Assembly: GCA_025677815.1 (NCBI GenBank)
Contig: JAIXMP010000007.1
Coordinates: forward strand, 930,001 to 994,000
DNA from: Phascolomyces articulosus
Lineage: Eukaryota; Mucoromycota; Mucoromycetes; Mucorales; Lichtheimiaceae
Length of the DNA stretch: 64,000 nucleotides
Direction: 5' to 3'
Part shown: piece after piece, positions 11,581 through 27,005 of the stretch
How positions within the stretch are numbered: position 1 is the stretch's first letter
Layout: each line of letters begins with the position of its first letter
Notes under the pieces: generated by a model
Database searches by the model: none
Told to the model about the DNA's origin: nothing
What the model saw: only the letters and a program-made list of their open reading frames with translations
Made by a program: the position numbers and the translations under genes

Positions 11581-13687
11581 GAAGAACCCTTTCTATACTT
11601 TTTCAACATTGAAACAATGAACCATTTTTCAATCCTTTATAACTTTATCAATTTTGATCGATATAAGACGAGATGAGTCTTGTTTTAAAGCTAATAACCT
11701 AGACTTTATTGATATATGTTTTTCATTATAATGATATTTGATGATATAGTTATATTTTTATTTAAAAATAATAAAGTAATATTTTGACAAGATGATCGTA
11801 TGACAACTTCTAAAAACAGAAATTTCAAAATAGTTGTGACATCTAAACGGAATATTTTTTTATTGGATGGGCAATAAAGTAGATAAGAGTGACTTGATTT
11901 TATTTAAAGAGTATACTGGATGATTGATGTATTGATTAATAAGAGGATGATATCATTTCTATGTACGTAATTAAAGAACAATAGGCATGTTCTTTATGTA
12001 TGTCGGGCAAAGACGGAGAAGCATTGAACTCAATTGAATTTGTTGACATGACCTTACTAGACATTCAATAATAAAACTGACATGATTAGAATGAGAAAGA
12101 GATAGGCTTTCTGCCAATATGTCATTGCAGATCTAAAGTGAATGTTTTTGTTGAGTTAAAAAGTATTTGAAATGTCATGATTATGGATTACTCATTAACA
12201 AAAGTAGAAAATCATTATTATGAAAACAATGACGAAAATGATTAATGATATCGGATTCAATTTAATAAAGAGATAATATGATGATATCATCTTGTCAAAT
12301 GTAATTGTTTTCAAAGAAAAATCATGCATAATAATGAATCTTATCTTCCAACCAAAACAGGATGGTGGTAGAAGGATGGGAAGATGGTTTTTTTTTTTAA
12401 AAAAAACCAAGTCATTGAACAAGATCGCGTTAATCGACGTGATGTTACAGAGTTACCATTAATAAATTAGGGTGATTATAATGAGAAAAAGATGGATTCT
12501 TTGATGATATATATATATCATTATTGTTATATATAATACATAAATGTAGATAATAACTTAAAAAATAAAGACTTTTTTATGATAGCAGATCATTAATTAA
12601 CAAAAATAGAAATAGAAAAATATCTTACCTAATCATGAAAACAATGTCAAAATGGCCATTAAAAACGAAAAGGATTGTGTGCTTTATTCTTTTTTTAATT
12701 GGATACCAAATGATAGTAGCAAAGAGATAGAAGACACGTAATAAGGAACAAAATGGAATATAATGGAAATATAATTAATATCTCAGAAAAAGGATCTTTC
12801 TCATGCTATTAAAAGGAAAATGCATTGGGTTTGGTTTTCAGTGTATTATATAATGAGGCTATTATAATAAAAAAAATCATAGAGTGAGGTGACCCACACT
12901 AATATATGATAGATCCACTCATTCATAAATAATCGGTTAAAGATGATACACCCAATGATACACTATATTACTCTCGATTTGCTGTTCATTATTAATAATT
13001 TGGAATACAAAAGAAAGATTATGAAGAATAGAAAAGAAGTAAACTGATTACTAAACAGGACAATAAAAAGATATACCTACCAGTACCATTTTTTATTACA
13101 TTCAATTTCATCTCATACAGAAATAATAGTTCTTTTATAAGATTCTTTATCGTGACTCTACTATAAAAGAGGACATGATGCTCTTTCTAAATGCTCACTC
13201 TTCCACATGTGCTTAATCATTGCATTCAGAGGATTTAGAAACTGTGGTGTCCTAGAAATAAGAATGTAGAGTATTCGAAAAAAATAGGGTTCGTATCCCT
13301 GATAATATTGTAAAATACCTGTACATAGAACAATAGAAATAAACTTTATCTTCGATATTATATTTATTCACAATATATCGTGTTTCAAAAGACCTCTCTT
13401 TTTTTTGAACTATCTATTCTACGTACAACACAGAAACTTATAAAAACAAACATTATTTGAGTAGATCAAACCTCTCACCATTAACTATATTATATATTTG
13501 TCATTATATTTCTTGCTTTCACCATTATGGTAAGGCTTGGAACAGACAGCAAACACATATAGGGTGCACACCTTTTTAACTTGGTTTATTTCGAAGATCA
13601 AGTCTTTTATATGCAAAATGGTGATGAGTATTTTTTTTTACTTCATTGCTTTTTATTTCTAATATATACACTGTTGGTTGCCAATAA

Positions 13688-14002
13688 ATTCACATCACTA
13701 TTTCCATAAATGGAAGGCGTTACGTTACAGACAGACAACCAAACCTCAACTCGCTACCAACCAAACGACCAACATCCGATTCAAAAAAACGATACTGGAA
13801 ATATATTTGGCCTCGACTTACTAGGCTTATGAAAGAAATTGACCGCCTATGCCATGACGATGACTTGCGAGAAAACGACTCAGATCAACCACTCAGCATC
13901 AAAAATGATTTCATAATGTGGATCGATCAACCAAATACAGATTCAGCTCACAGATCACCTTCTACTTCTCAATATACTCTTACACAACATTCTTCTGATT
14001 AA
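13688..14002 (+). mobile_element. Retroelement 3' tail fragment (probable relic)
   Basis: A frame open from 13688 to a TAA at 14000-14002 contains LNSLPTKRP, then KKRYWKYIWPRLTRLMKEID and RLCHDDD. The order 'N-x-LP ... L(M/L)xEIDRLxH + acidic run' is shared with the minus-strand fragment at 26.28-26.71 kb (INHLPRSE ... LQEIDRLSHSEEDEP). That second fragment also has the Cys/His cluster typical of the end of non-LTR reverse-transcriptase ORFs. I therefore read this as the C-terminal end of the same element family. No reverse-transcriptase core is present upstream and there is no start Met in the homologous frame. It could instead be an exon of a small host gene derived from such a tail. Confidence 0.45.
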
Positions 14003-15406
14003 TCTTTCCCCTTTCTTTTCCTATATCTCAACTATATTAGTATCTACATCAACCAAAAAAAAAAAAAGTAAAACATACATATGCGTTAACCAAGTTCATT
14101 CTTTAAATATATAACAATACCCATATTCTCTTCCTTGTTTTAGCACTTTATTTCCCTTCAGCTAGCATTTTACCCTTACGATAGTTCACTTTTTCTTCTT
14201 TATTCATTTCCCCCCTCTATCTTATGGGGGTTTTTTTAATCAGTCCTTGAGATCCGGCTTTAGCGGGTATGCGATTTGCGAAGCGCTTTTTTGAAGCCTT
14301 TACTATTTTGTAAATGATAAATAAAATATATTTAGTTTGATCCAGACAACCAAACCAAATCCTAAAGGTGCTTTTCATACTCCGTATAAAACGCCTAAAA
14401 AGGGAAAGTTTACAAATGGTACTTTTTATTGTGATAGGATTTACTGAATCAACAAAAAAATAAAAGACTATTTGAGTTGGGTTAGATATAGATAAAGAAG
14501 TATATGTACGGTATAGCAACAACAAATCGAAGAATAGAGAGATATGGTACAATTATTTGTAATGAAGAAACATGAGCCATGGGTCATATATACCACTCTA
14601 TAGATAGATTATAGCTTGTTTTTTTATATTAAAATGTTTGAAGGAAAAGAGTTTGTTATCATTTATCGTGATGGACATACATACTCAAAGGATCAATAAA
14701 AATTAAATTTGATGAGAAAGAATCATTAAGCAAATGCCTAAGATGCGCATCAATTTCTTAAACAACAGCTTCTTTGATGAAGGTGATATGCAACATTATG
14801 CATAGTATTTCTCACCTCACAATAAAATACTGCTGCTACCTACATTTTTCACAAACGGTCAAAGATCGTTAATAATTGGTTTTATCATATCTTGTAAATA
14901 ACAATATATGAATCAATTACACTTTTTATAAAGTAGCAGTAATTCAAATAAATCTATAAAGTTTATGGTTCATTTCTTCAAAACAGTTACTGTGGAAATA
15001 TCATTGCTAGCGAACATTAGCCAAGTCGCATCTTCAATTAGGAAAAATGTGCAAGTAACCACATTGTATTCATGGTATTTGCCACAACAAGAAATCGGTT
15101 TTACTATGAAATAAATATCCAAAACCTCACGGTCTTATGTAAAACAAAGAAACATTTTTACTGTTGAGGTGATGATACTGATAGTGGAAGCTTATTTTTT
15201 CCCTTCAGCATCATCCCATATCTAAATTTGGTAATTTTTTGTCTCTTATTTTCAACTCCCACTTACCAACAGCACTTCCCCACTCACCTCTCTTTTTCGT
15301 TCTTCCGTTCACTTTTCCACAGCTTTCAACTCAAGAAAAACCCAACGCATACACATTCACACGCCATATATTTTCTATCAATTTATACATTTATATCCAT
15401 CAAGAT
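14003..15406. other. Intergenic region upstream of the RRM gene
   Basis: No gene seen. It holds a hairpin motif at 14.24 kb. The last 200 bases (about 15200-15406) are T/C-rich, as expected for a 5' UTR of the RRM gene. The minus-strand frame 14217-14552 has no recognisable domain, and its C-terminal part lies on the hairpin motif. Confidence 0.5.
14241..14280. repeat. Dispersed hairpin-repeat motif, copy 1
   Basis: Read on the minus strand this gives TACCCGCTAAAGCCGGAT followed by CTCAAGG. The motif at 27.0 kb reads TACCCGCTAAGCTGAGTG followed by GGATTTGAAGG. Both hold a short stem (CCGcT/AGcGG type) next to GGATyTnAAGG. Two such matches in 64 kb point to a short dispersed repeat, perhaps the terminus of a mobile element. 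Confidence 0.45.
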
Positions 15407-17631
15407 ATGCAAGAGGACATTGTTGATTTCGAAGACTTTGATTATGGCGATCTGGACGATATCAATCCCGATGATCTCGATATTGAAAATTTGGAACGAG
15501 AGTTGGGTTTATTAAATGAAGATAAAAAAAAAAAGAACGAAAACAAAGAAGCATCAATAGATGCATCCGGCAAGAATGAATTGGAACAAAAAGATACCAA
15601 CGTGTCAATTGAACAAGATAAATCAAGTCATGTCACCTCAAGTACAGATTCGAAAAAACCAGAATCAATGCCGGAAAAGTCATCTACTAGTAGTACTTCT
15701 GCCTCTGCTTCTATTAATGCTTCTACAACAACTGCAACAAAAGCAACGCCTGTTAAACAACAGTATCAACAAAGACAGCAAAGATCATTTAATAATAACA
15801 GACCTCCTTATAATAATAACAATCAAATGCGTGGTGGATTCGGTGGTCAATATAGACCGCCGAATACAAGTTTCCCCCATCAACAATACCCTTTTGCTCA
15901 GCAAGGCATGATGGGCATGAAGTATGTTTTCCATCCTATTAACAAACAGCGTTTTCTTTTTTCTTTTCTATCTTTCCTTCCCCTTTTTATATCCCCACTT
16001 ACCCTTTCCATTCATTCATATCCATCTTTAACGAGATCAAAACCTTTTCCTCTCATTTCTTTACCTTCTTTTCACCCTTTTTTTTATTATCAATTGTGTT
16101 CAGAAAAAAAATTGTCAAAAAAGATATATGCAGAAAAAAAAAGACAGAAAAATAAGAATGGAAATATTACAAAAAGGAAAAAAAAAAGGAACACATCAAA
16201 AAAAAAAGAAAAAAAAACAAAATCTACAAAATGACACAAAAAAAGATATCTTGAAAGGGGAAAATAAGACTATAGTTTAACTAATTGATCTTGTTGTCTA
16301 TTTATTTATTTAATTTTTGACAGTATGATAATGCCACCTCATATGAATATGCAAATGCCATTTCCTGGTATGAACCCCATGATGATGGGATTCAATCCAC
16401 AACGTCCTCCACCTGGAAAAATTCATATCAATCCCAAGTTTGCTGCTATGCAACAACAACAGCAACATTTATTACAATTGCAACAACAACAATTACAATT
16501 TCAACAACAGTTGCAGCAACAACAACAACATAAACAGCAGCAGCAAGGAGGATTCCGTCCTACACCTACAGGAGATGTATCTCAAGATGAAATTAATCGA
16601 CAACGTCAACAATTATTGGAAATGCAACGTAAGCGACAGGCTCAAAAAGGAAGTAGTTCTGCGACTGCTGCTACTGGTAGTGTTGATACTTCATCATCAT
16701 CATCAACACCAAAAACAACAAAGACACAGAATAAGGATGAATCGTCAAAGGTAAATATCATGCTTATTGCTATTTGGGGAAGGAGGATAGTAAAGTGCTC
16801 TTTGTGACATTCAATTGATATACTAAATTGATGAAAATTATAAACCAGATCCAGTCCCAATCAGTATCATCTCCATTATCACAGAAACGTAAAGTAGAGG
16901 AGGAGGGAGAACATGGTGGTGATGAATGTAAACGGCCCATGACGATTCGTGGATTGGCAAATAAGGGTATTACTATCAAGGGAGCGGCTGCTGCAGCTTC
17001 AACTTCCACGATTTCTGGTACAACCAAGGAGCAATCTCGAGGCTCTTCTTCACCTATGCAAAAAAGAACTGGAGGTATTTTGGATCGGATATCTTCTCCA
17101 AAACAACAGCAGGAACTATCTCAACCAAAGAGTATTTTGGATCGTATTTCATCTCCTTCAAAGACTAATGCTACTGTGAGTCATTTGAATGGTGGAGGAG
17201 GCAAAAAGAAACCTTCCTCACCCGCCATGGACCAGCAGAATCGGTCTTCTCCATTGAATCGAATTGGACGACAACGTGGAGAAGCTTCACCCACTCCTCC
17301 ACCTTCTTCTACATCGGGTAAAGCAACCACTCTATTGATAAAAAATTTGAGCGATTCTACAACTGAAGCCGATATCCGACAATTTGGTCAAGCTATACCT
17401 GGTGGTATAACTCATGTTGCATTGGATAAACAGCAAGCAAAGGTGACATTGAAAAATCCAGAATCAGCAGTATTATTTCGTCGAAAATATAATCGGTAAG
17501 TTTGATTACTAGCACCGATTTCTTATATTATTTTGTTTGATGTATGATATACTTATTCTTGTACTTTTTTTTCTTTCGCTTATATTAGTACTGCATTGAA
17601 AGGATCCCATATTGTCATCTCATTCTCATAA
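15407..17631 (+). CDS. RRM-domain RNA-binding protein, Gln-rich
   Basis: Four exons (15407-15921, 16324-16750, 16849-17495, 17589-17631) give 543 residues. I chose the Met at 15407 (MQEDIVDFEDF) over an upstream in-frame Met at 15239, because that region is T/C-rich and reads like a UTR. Order: acidic N terminus (DFEDFDYGDLDDINPDD); Ser/Thr/Asn/Gln-rich linker; Met/Pro-rich segment; long Gln tracts; a basic NLS-like patch (QKRKVEEE); and two copies of ILDRISSP plus a related PLNRIG. A C-terminal RRM-like fold starts near residue 472 (TTLLIKNLSD ... QAKVTLKN ... SHIVISFS) and runs to the last residue. The RNP1 motif is weak, so this is an atypical RRM. A nuclear mRNA-processing or export role is inference only. 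The 402-nt first intron stays in frame (see findings). DHX35 starts 226 bp downstream on the same strand. Confidence 0.8.
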
Positions 17632-17857
17632 ACAACAAATAGCTCTATTTTAATTTACTATATTTTTATCCAACATTTGCAAAATTAAAATAAAGAGAAG
17701 AATCTTTTGGTGCAAGAGAAAAAAAAAAGAACTGTCTTGCAATCTCAATTTTTTTGATATCGAAAAGTCTCGCAGCATAATAATTTCATGTTCAGTCTTT
17801 TTTTTATCTGCTTTTACCATTTTTATTGTTTAATACCTTTTTTTTTTTTTAATAAAC

Positions 17858-20498
<2,641 letters not shown>

Positions 20499-20699
20499 TA
20501 TATATAAAGAGAGAGAGAGTGACAGCTAATTTTTTTATTATATCATTATACTATATATGATGAAAGAGTGTGGAAATGAAACTATATTATTTGTTATAAC
20601 ATGCAAGAAAGAAGAAGAAAAAAAAAATAAAACATGGTCAAAAAGAAAAATATAATACAAACACAAAACAAAAGAAAGAAAAAGGAATTAAAATAGGGT

Positions 20700-23016
20700 T
20701 CATTTTTTTACAAATTTCTCCCCAGAATGACGACGTGGATTATGATGCTGTTGTTGTGGAAGATGATAAAGATGATGATGTGTGGGGACGGGGGGTGGGT
20801 TATGATACAAATATTGTGGAGGTAATTGTGGCGGTACAGCAGGCGGTAAAGGGGGTTGGGGTTGCGTTTGTGAACGTACTGGTAATTGTTGTTGATGTTG
20901 TTGGTGATGTGATTGATGAGCAAAAGGAGATGGTGAATATTTTGGATTGTGTTTGTCTGCAGGAACTGACCATGATCGTGCATGAATACTTGGTTTCGCA
21001 GCAAATGTATTATCAGGAATCATATTATCAGAATAGCGATGTTGTAATGTACTACGAGAGATGGGTATAGGTGACTCAAGATCTTGTAAATTGGGAGCAG
21101 ATGGTTGTCTTGGGATTAATCCTTCCAATATCAGTAATGATGGTGGAGGTTGTAATGATGATGATAATAACATGGACGGTGATTGTTTTTTATCATCCGT
21201 ATTTATGAATCGTTGTTGTTGAGATACAGCAGTCGTTGAATCCACTGTAGACTCATATGATGATGTTAATTGTCGTAACGTAACAATTGTGGAAGATGGT
21301 GTTGTTGGTGGCGGTACAATATGGGTATGATTATTATTAGTACTGTTGATGCTGATGTCGTTGTTATTGTTACTATTAATGGCTACGTTGTAAGCAGGTG
21401 GTGGACCCAGCATGGGAGATGGAGGTACCATTCCTCTTTCATCTTGTTGAAAGAATCCAAATCCACCATCAAATAAAGATTTAAACGAAGGAACAGATCG
21501 TAATGATGATGGTAAATCCTCGTCACTTGTTCCAACTTTAATAGGGATATCCAAAACAATCGTCGATCCACCTGCACTTTCTTCTTCATTGAATTTCATT
21601 TTGATCATCCCCATATATGTGGCCATTTTATCTCGTTTTCGTAAGGGTAAACCATCCATATCCAAACTAACCACGATACGTACTCGATAGGATACTTGTA
21701 ATGGATATTGATCGCTCTCCAATGTAGGTGGTGTATCTTGGGGTATTTTTAATTTATTGCTGGTAAATTTACATTGGTAATCATCTGCATCGCAAGCAAG
21801 TGGAAAAGTACAGTGTGCAATAATAATGGTGTCGATTGAGTTTTCCATGTCACAGACGGTTTTCGTGATTCGTTCCAAATAAGCTGTGACGCCATCCATT
21901 TGTCGAATGGGTGCAAAGTGTTTAACACGTAATGTAAATGGTACAGTTTCATCTATCAATTGTTTTTAAACAAAACATATGTATTAGTTTATTTGGATTA
22001 TATACATATCTTCGAAAAGCATCAAAATGATGACAGGTATTGTTTTTTAATGCATATAAAGAAATGCATGTTAATGATAAAAATATTTATTTTACCTGGG
22101 AGATAACAAGATCGGGGTATATGGAGCCACGCCGAAGCCGTCTTGTGTTCACCTTTACGAAACGAACAATGTTTCAATGTGATATCGTGAGGAATATGAA
22201 ATGAAAGTTGACCTTCACTTGTCATTCCTTTCTTATATTTTTCTTCTATTGCTGAAATTCGTTCATGAACTTTGATGACGGCTGATGCTTTAGGCCAAAC
22301 ACAACTCGGTAAATCATTCAACTCGTGTACTGCTTTGACTTTGTATTCAATTTTTCCGGGTACTCTCTATTAATAATTATTATATAGAATAGTAAAATGT
22401 TGATGTGCATACATATACATGTATTGATGAGTTCACTATTTTATGTAACAATTGGATGGTCATCCATCGCCACTTTTTCATTGTTATTGTTTTTAAAAAT
22501 ATATAAAAATAGATTGATGAATGCTGATATGCATATTCTATGTGTCCCTTACAGAATGATCAACAGAAGAAGGCACATCACCAGGTACTAAAATATTAAA
22601 AGGAATTCGAATATTTGTTACTTGAGGAGTAAGAGGTGTTGGTTGAAGCGGTATTTTGAATAGTGGTAATGTTCGAGTTCCTAGTTTTGCAGTACATGCC
22701 AAATGAATCGCCACTCTGGAATTACTTCCATGCTTCATACCAATTTGGACATGACCTATATGTATATAATATTATTGATTTTAAAAAAATTTGAGAAGAT
22801 TAGGTTAAGTTATATATGTTAAGAAGAGATTGTTAGTTGTCATGAAGAAGCTGCTGTTGTCGTTTTCTTTTTTAAGCTTTTCCTTTTTTTTTGCATACCA
22901 ATGATCCGTTCACCCGGAAAATAAGTGCGATCGGGATCTTCAAGTTTAATACAAACAAGATCCTTAGGAGCAACTTGGTACACAAATGAAGTTTGGGACC
23001 GTATGCTCGATTCCAT
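20700..23016 (-). CDS. Alpha-arrestin (ART-like ubiquitin-ligase adaptor)
   Basis: Four exons on the minus strand (22899-23016, 22553-22755, 22096-22366, 20700-21952) give 614 residues. The N-terminal arrestin fold opens with KLEDPDRTYFPGERIIGHV and contains FNILVPGDVPSSVDHS and KIEYKVKAVHELND. The C-terminal arrestin fold (about residues 200-345) includes YPLQVSYRVRIVVSLD. The tail is long and disordered: GPPPAYN near residue 382 is a PPxY motif, followed by Asn, Ser, Gln and Pro runs. In the alpha-arrestin family a PPxY binds the WW domains of Nedd4/Rsp5 ligases and recruits them to plasma-membrane transporters for endocytosis. I infer the same here. The start Met at 23016 directly precedes the arrestin strand, and no earlier in-frame Met looks better. 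A GCGCGC-containing stretch lies about 150 bp upstream. Confidence 0.88.
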
Positions 23017-24280
23017 ATACTAAATAAAAAGGGAAAAGTGGGATAAAAGGAAAATAAAAGAAAAAAAAAAGCGAGAAAGAAAGTTTAAAAAAAACGAGGA
23101 AAAGGAAAGAAAGAAAAAGAGCACAAGATTTCTTATGGAAAGGCAAAAAATAAAAAGTTGATGTTGGTGCGCGCGTGTGAGTGTCGTGTGTGACCTAATC
23201 GAGTATTTACTGATACGCTGTGGGCTGGTGATGATGATGGATGAGATGAATTGGATGGATTGAAATTAAGAAAGCTGATGTGTGATGTATGCCTATGTGT
23301 AGTATGTTCTAGGTATATTTAATCACCTTCATTTTCGTATTTAAAAATACTTTTTTTTTCTTATTATTAATATCTATTAAGGTAATTCATCCATTTTTAC
23401 TATGAAGTTATTTACATCTCAATTATTCTAAGATCCCTTTGTCACATCATATGCTATAAGGATCAAAATGATAGATAAATACTAAGGAATTCTTGTCTAC
23501 TGTAATAACTCAATCTGACAGTTTTTTTTTTTTTTTGTTCTAGCATCCACCAAAATGGTCCTTCATATCTTTTTTTGTTGCGGAGGAACATACCAAATTG
23601 AATCACAGAATTTCAAATATGGTGCACACCCACCTTACACTCTTACATATCATATTACTATTATCCATTTATAAACATTTAAAATAAACTTTTTCTATCA
23701 TTGGAAGATATTTTATACACTTAATTACTTATTTATATCTCTTATTCCCTTTTTATTGTTTTATTTTATTAACAATGTCCATCATAACTGTCAATAACTC
23801 AATATTCTTGATCCAATTATTACTTTTTAATTGCCATGAACTTGACGGGGCATACTACTTTCCAATTCGTAATGTTCGAGTAATATCGAAGTCATTCTTT
23901 GATATATGAAATTTAATAATGATTTTAAGCCATGGTTTGTGTTAACTTTGGGTGTTACAACAATATCAATGTTACTGCATGACGACGCGTTTTCATTAAT
24001 ACAGTGATCGCATCACGCAAAAAGGATTTGCTATTAATCATTAGGTAAGTTTGATATACTGACTAAAAACATGCTCTCCCTGTTCTATGATATAGTGTCA
24101 CTAAAAATAAGAGGAACGTTATATTTGTTATAATCAAACTCTCAACCATCAATATAGACTCCGTGCTATTAATGTAAATAAACTGTACAACACAGCAACC
24201 ATTCAAACTTCCTTTGCTGGCGCGGATTATTGATTTGGAGGTATATAAGCTTGCTTGTTTTCTAAATAAGATAACTATAT

Positions 24281-24565
24281 TTATTTCAATCCATGTGTGA
24301 GTTGTCTAATTGATAAACAGAAGTGAAATGAATAAATCACTTTCTCTTCTATGGTGCAAAATTGTAATAACTGTCTACACATGGCTGTATTAGATGAGAG
24401 AATCTGATTCATTATTTCTCTTCTTTCACTTGGATCATTCAATTCAGTATCACTCCAATTCCTAGATTTTTTTTTATGTGTAATACAGTGAGTATTAGTC
24501 ATTATTGCTGATACTTGTTGTAAATTACGAATAATCTTGTTTGGAATCGATAATAATAATCTTAT
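24281..24565 (-). other. Possible orphan exon or small gene
   Basis: A minus-strand frame runs from a plausible acceptor (ATAG ending at 24566) to a stop at 24281. It includes a Met and reads THKKKSRNWSDTELNDPSER then SNTAMCRQLLQFCTIEEK. Its mixed composition, with charged residues and few homopolymer runs, looks more protein-like than its surroundings. I recognise no family and cannot find the upstream exon. It may be a relic. Confidence 0.22.
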
Positions 24566-25413
24566 CTATATTCATGACCACAGTAATGGCAATTATACCA
24601 ATAATTTGCTTCTTGTAATAAGTCTACTTAACTATTTCCATAGTATGTATATATTTTAATCAATCAAATAATGGTAGCTAAAGATTATCTAATGCTTTGG
24701 AATAAATATGCAAATAAATCCTCATCATGAAAAAGAATTGTATTCCTGTCTCAAATATTTCGGTGGATGTCAGACTCATATACGTACGAATATTATATAG
24801 AACAATGAACAGAGTTGTTCTCGCAGTGAATCATAGACAACCGCATATACTTAGAATCCCATATAATACAATCCTTATCTACATGATTTATACCGTCCAG
24901 TGCATTATCTTTGGAGCTTGGTTTTCCGGATTATTATCACTTCAGCTACTTATAAAATAAAAAACATAGTTTTAATATAGTAAAGAAAAGTGTCCTTCAA
25001 GATGTTTACTGAAACAAATGAATGTGTAAACAATAAAAAAATTTGTAAGTATATAAAAAATAGTATTATACCTTGCTAAGGACATTTACGATAAACGTAC
25101 ACAGTTCTTTATATTTGCTACAGTAATTGCGCGTTTCCTAATAAGAGTAAATATTAATCAGCTATTTCATCCAGGTTGAGAATTGAAAAAGTCAAAAGCT
25201 ACTATGAGTTCCAAAAGCTTTGTCAACTGTCCTGGTGGTTCCTTCCATTGTTAAACTATTAATTGTAAAAATGATGCGTGTATTATTATTTTTTTTTTTT
25301 GGATGACACATGATGGAAATAAAAAAAACATTGCTCAGCAGCTATTTGGTTACACAACGCACTTTAACTCTACTATAAATAAGATAACTTGTTTCTTGCT
25401 CGATTTGTTCAGA

Positions 25414-25686
25414 TTATCTTTTGCTATCTTCTACTCGTTTAACAATGTTACTATTAAAAGCATTCAATCCATGGCTACTATCATCGTAATTATTTGTATT
25501 GTTGACAACATTTGATATATTTGAGATTTCTCTATTACTAACATTGTGGATTATATTCATTACCACACACGACCATTTATTATCTGTATGTAAAAGTTTT
25601 TTTTTATTTTGAATAAATAAATATGTAAGTGCTGCTGTAAGCAATATTATGTTTTTGAACATGAATTGATTTAAACACTTATCCAT
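25414..25686 (-). other. Possible small membrane-protein ORF
   Basis: A 90-codon minus-strand frame starts MDKCLNQFMFKNIILLTAAL with one hydrophobic segment, then becomes Asn/Ser-rich. A GTAGAA near its end could be a donor, but I find no following exon. It is probably noise; the hydrophobic start and absence of repeats are the only support. Confidence 0.18.
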
Positions 25687-26279
25687 AGCTTACTGCATCA
25701 TATTTTATGGGGATTGTAATAATAGTTAAGTGGTAAACAATGATTGATCTTTATAATTATGCATATATATAGTTTTAAAAACATTTTGGAATGAGTGCTA
25801 CTGCTATAGTTCTATTATATATATTAGTATGTTACACAAAAATGTTGATGTGCATGCATAATGCTGACCTTAGAAGAGGATATGCTTTTTTAATAATGTT
25901 ACGTATATGGAGATTTAGAAGTACACTTAATAATTATTGAATAAGATAATAATAACGTCCTTACTTGAACCTTGTTGTTTCTCCTTCGATTAATGAGAGG
26001 GTCATTGCACGTTCTACATATTTACAATGTCAACAATTGAATTTCAGGCATATAGATTAAAATTTATGCTTGTTATTGTGGAAGAGAAAATTGATCTGCG
26101 CCTCTAGGCATATGGTCACTTCCTTGCGGTACTTTGTGGTGAGATTATGTATGAATAAACGCTATATAGTAAACAACTGAACCCCTTCCTTTTTAGGAGG
26201 AAAAGCTAAGCTGATGTGGGTAATATGGTAATGATGCGGGTGTAAAAAAAACGGAAAAGAGAATATACTATTTATATGG

Positions 26280-26705
26280 GGAAGGAGTATAGAAAGCAAA
26301 ACAATCTGGTTATTTTCTTGAGTGGAATAAGATGAGAATTGGGATGGCTGAAGAAGTTCTTCAGGTTCATCTTCTTCGGAGTGACTTAGCCGGTCGATTT
26401 CCTGAAGCACACGAATTAGGAAGAATCAGCAGTTTATCCATTTTCCAAGATATACGAATTTCTGAACGTGGAAGATGGTTTATAGCGTAGTCAAGTAGTT
26501 GTGTATCTTGTCGAAGTTCAGATATTGTTCCAAAAATGAATGACAGTTCATCAAGTATTTCTTCCATTAGTGGACAGATTGTTAAGTGTTCCCGATTTGC
26601 CGCAGGATGTCCACATTGACAATCTTTCAACGGACAGGATGGAAGCCCATTTTTTAAGCCTGTGGCGGTCTCGTGAAGTAGCAGGAAGATATAACACTGG
26701 ATCAA
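26280..26705 (-). mobile_element. Non-LTR retroelement ORF 3' remnant
   Basis: The minus-strand frame reads HETATGLKNGLPSCP, then a Cys/His cluster CPLKDCQCGHP...REHLTICP, then LDYAINHLPRSE and, after a one-base frame change near 26400, LQEIDRLSHSEEDEPEELLQ. The CxxxxCxCGHP..(N/D)REHLxxCP pattern is typical of the zinc-knuckle-like end of LINE-type reverse-transcriptase ORFs. The frameshift, the lack of any reverse-transcriptase core and the stop-rich upstream DNA show a dead, truncated copy. The opposite-strand frame 26540-27034 is its shadow. Confidence 0.6.
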
Positions 26706-27005
26706 TCATTTTTTCTCCCGAAGACAGCGAATGCCTTTCTTTTTATCGGCTCAGTTTTAATATTCTTCATCGCGTTTTCAGGAGATTTGAATATCATATA
26801 TTCTTGCTGGTCCAATGCTCAAAAATCAATAATTATCTGGATTATATGCAACTGACACAGAGGCTATTTTACTCGTTCATAGCTCGAGGTTTCTACTATA
26901 TCAAATATCAGCACCAGTTATTTCGTTGTTTCTGTACAACTAACTCGTTCAAAAATCTCATTTGTCAGATCCTCTTCGAATTATTGATCTCCTGTTCTTG
27001 GAAAC

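Larger units (their letters stand above)
6087..13687. other. 7.6 kb gene-poor region
   Basis: I found no convincing gene. The region contains several microsatellites, a strong inverted repeat near 8.36 kb, a hairpin motif near 10.36 kb and a stretch of unusual strand composition at about 10.6-11.6 kb, all listed separately. The longest open frames (for example minus strand 10667-10894 and 12195-12422) are hydrophobic or low complexity, without motifs or splice-consistent extensions. Confidence 0.55.
23017..26279. other. Gene-poor region upstream of the arrestin gene
   Basis: No firm gene. The first 200 bases are the A/G-rich leader of the arrestin gene, with GCGCGCG at about 23170. Two minus-strand open frames at 24.3 and 25.4 kb are listed separately as weak candidates. 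The rest is AT-rich DNA without motifs. Confidence 0.5.

Noticed and set aside
13285..13305. AGGGTTCGTATCCCT resembling a T-arm
   Set aside because: The loop has T where tRNAs have the invariant A58, and no cloverleaf is visible.
13784..13790. A_AAA_AAC, a canonical -1 frameshift heptamer, lies in frame with an ATG at 13710 and leads exactly into the downstream open frame
   Set aside because: The downstream frame is itself open from 13688 and carries the retroelement-like LNSLP...EIDRL pattern on both sides of the heptamer, so no frameshift is needed. The hairpin after it is weak and too far away.
15239..15406. Upstream in-frame Met extending the RRM protein by 56 residues
   Set aside because: The added segment is a T/C-rich leader translated as Phe/Leu/Ser/His/Pro; the acidic start at 15407 looks like the true N terminus.
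20735..21070. 111-codon + strand frame
   Set aside because: It is the antisense shadow of the Gln/His/Pro-rich arrestin tail.
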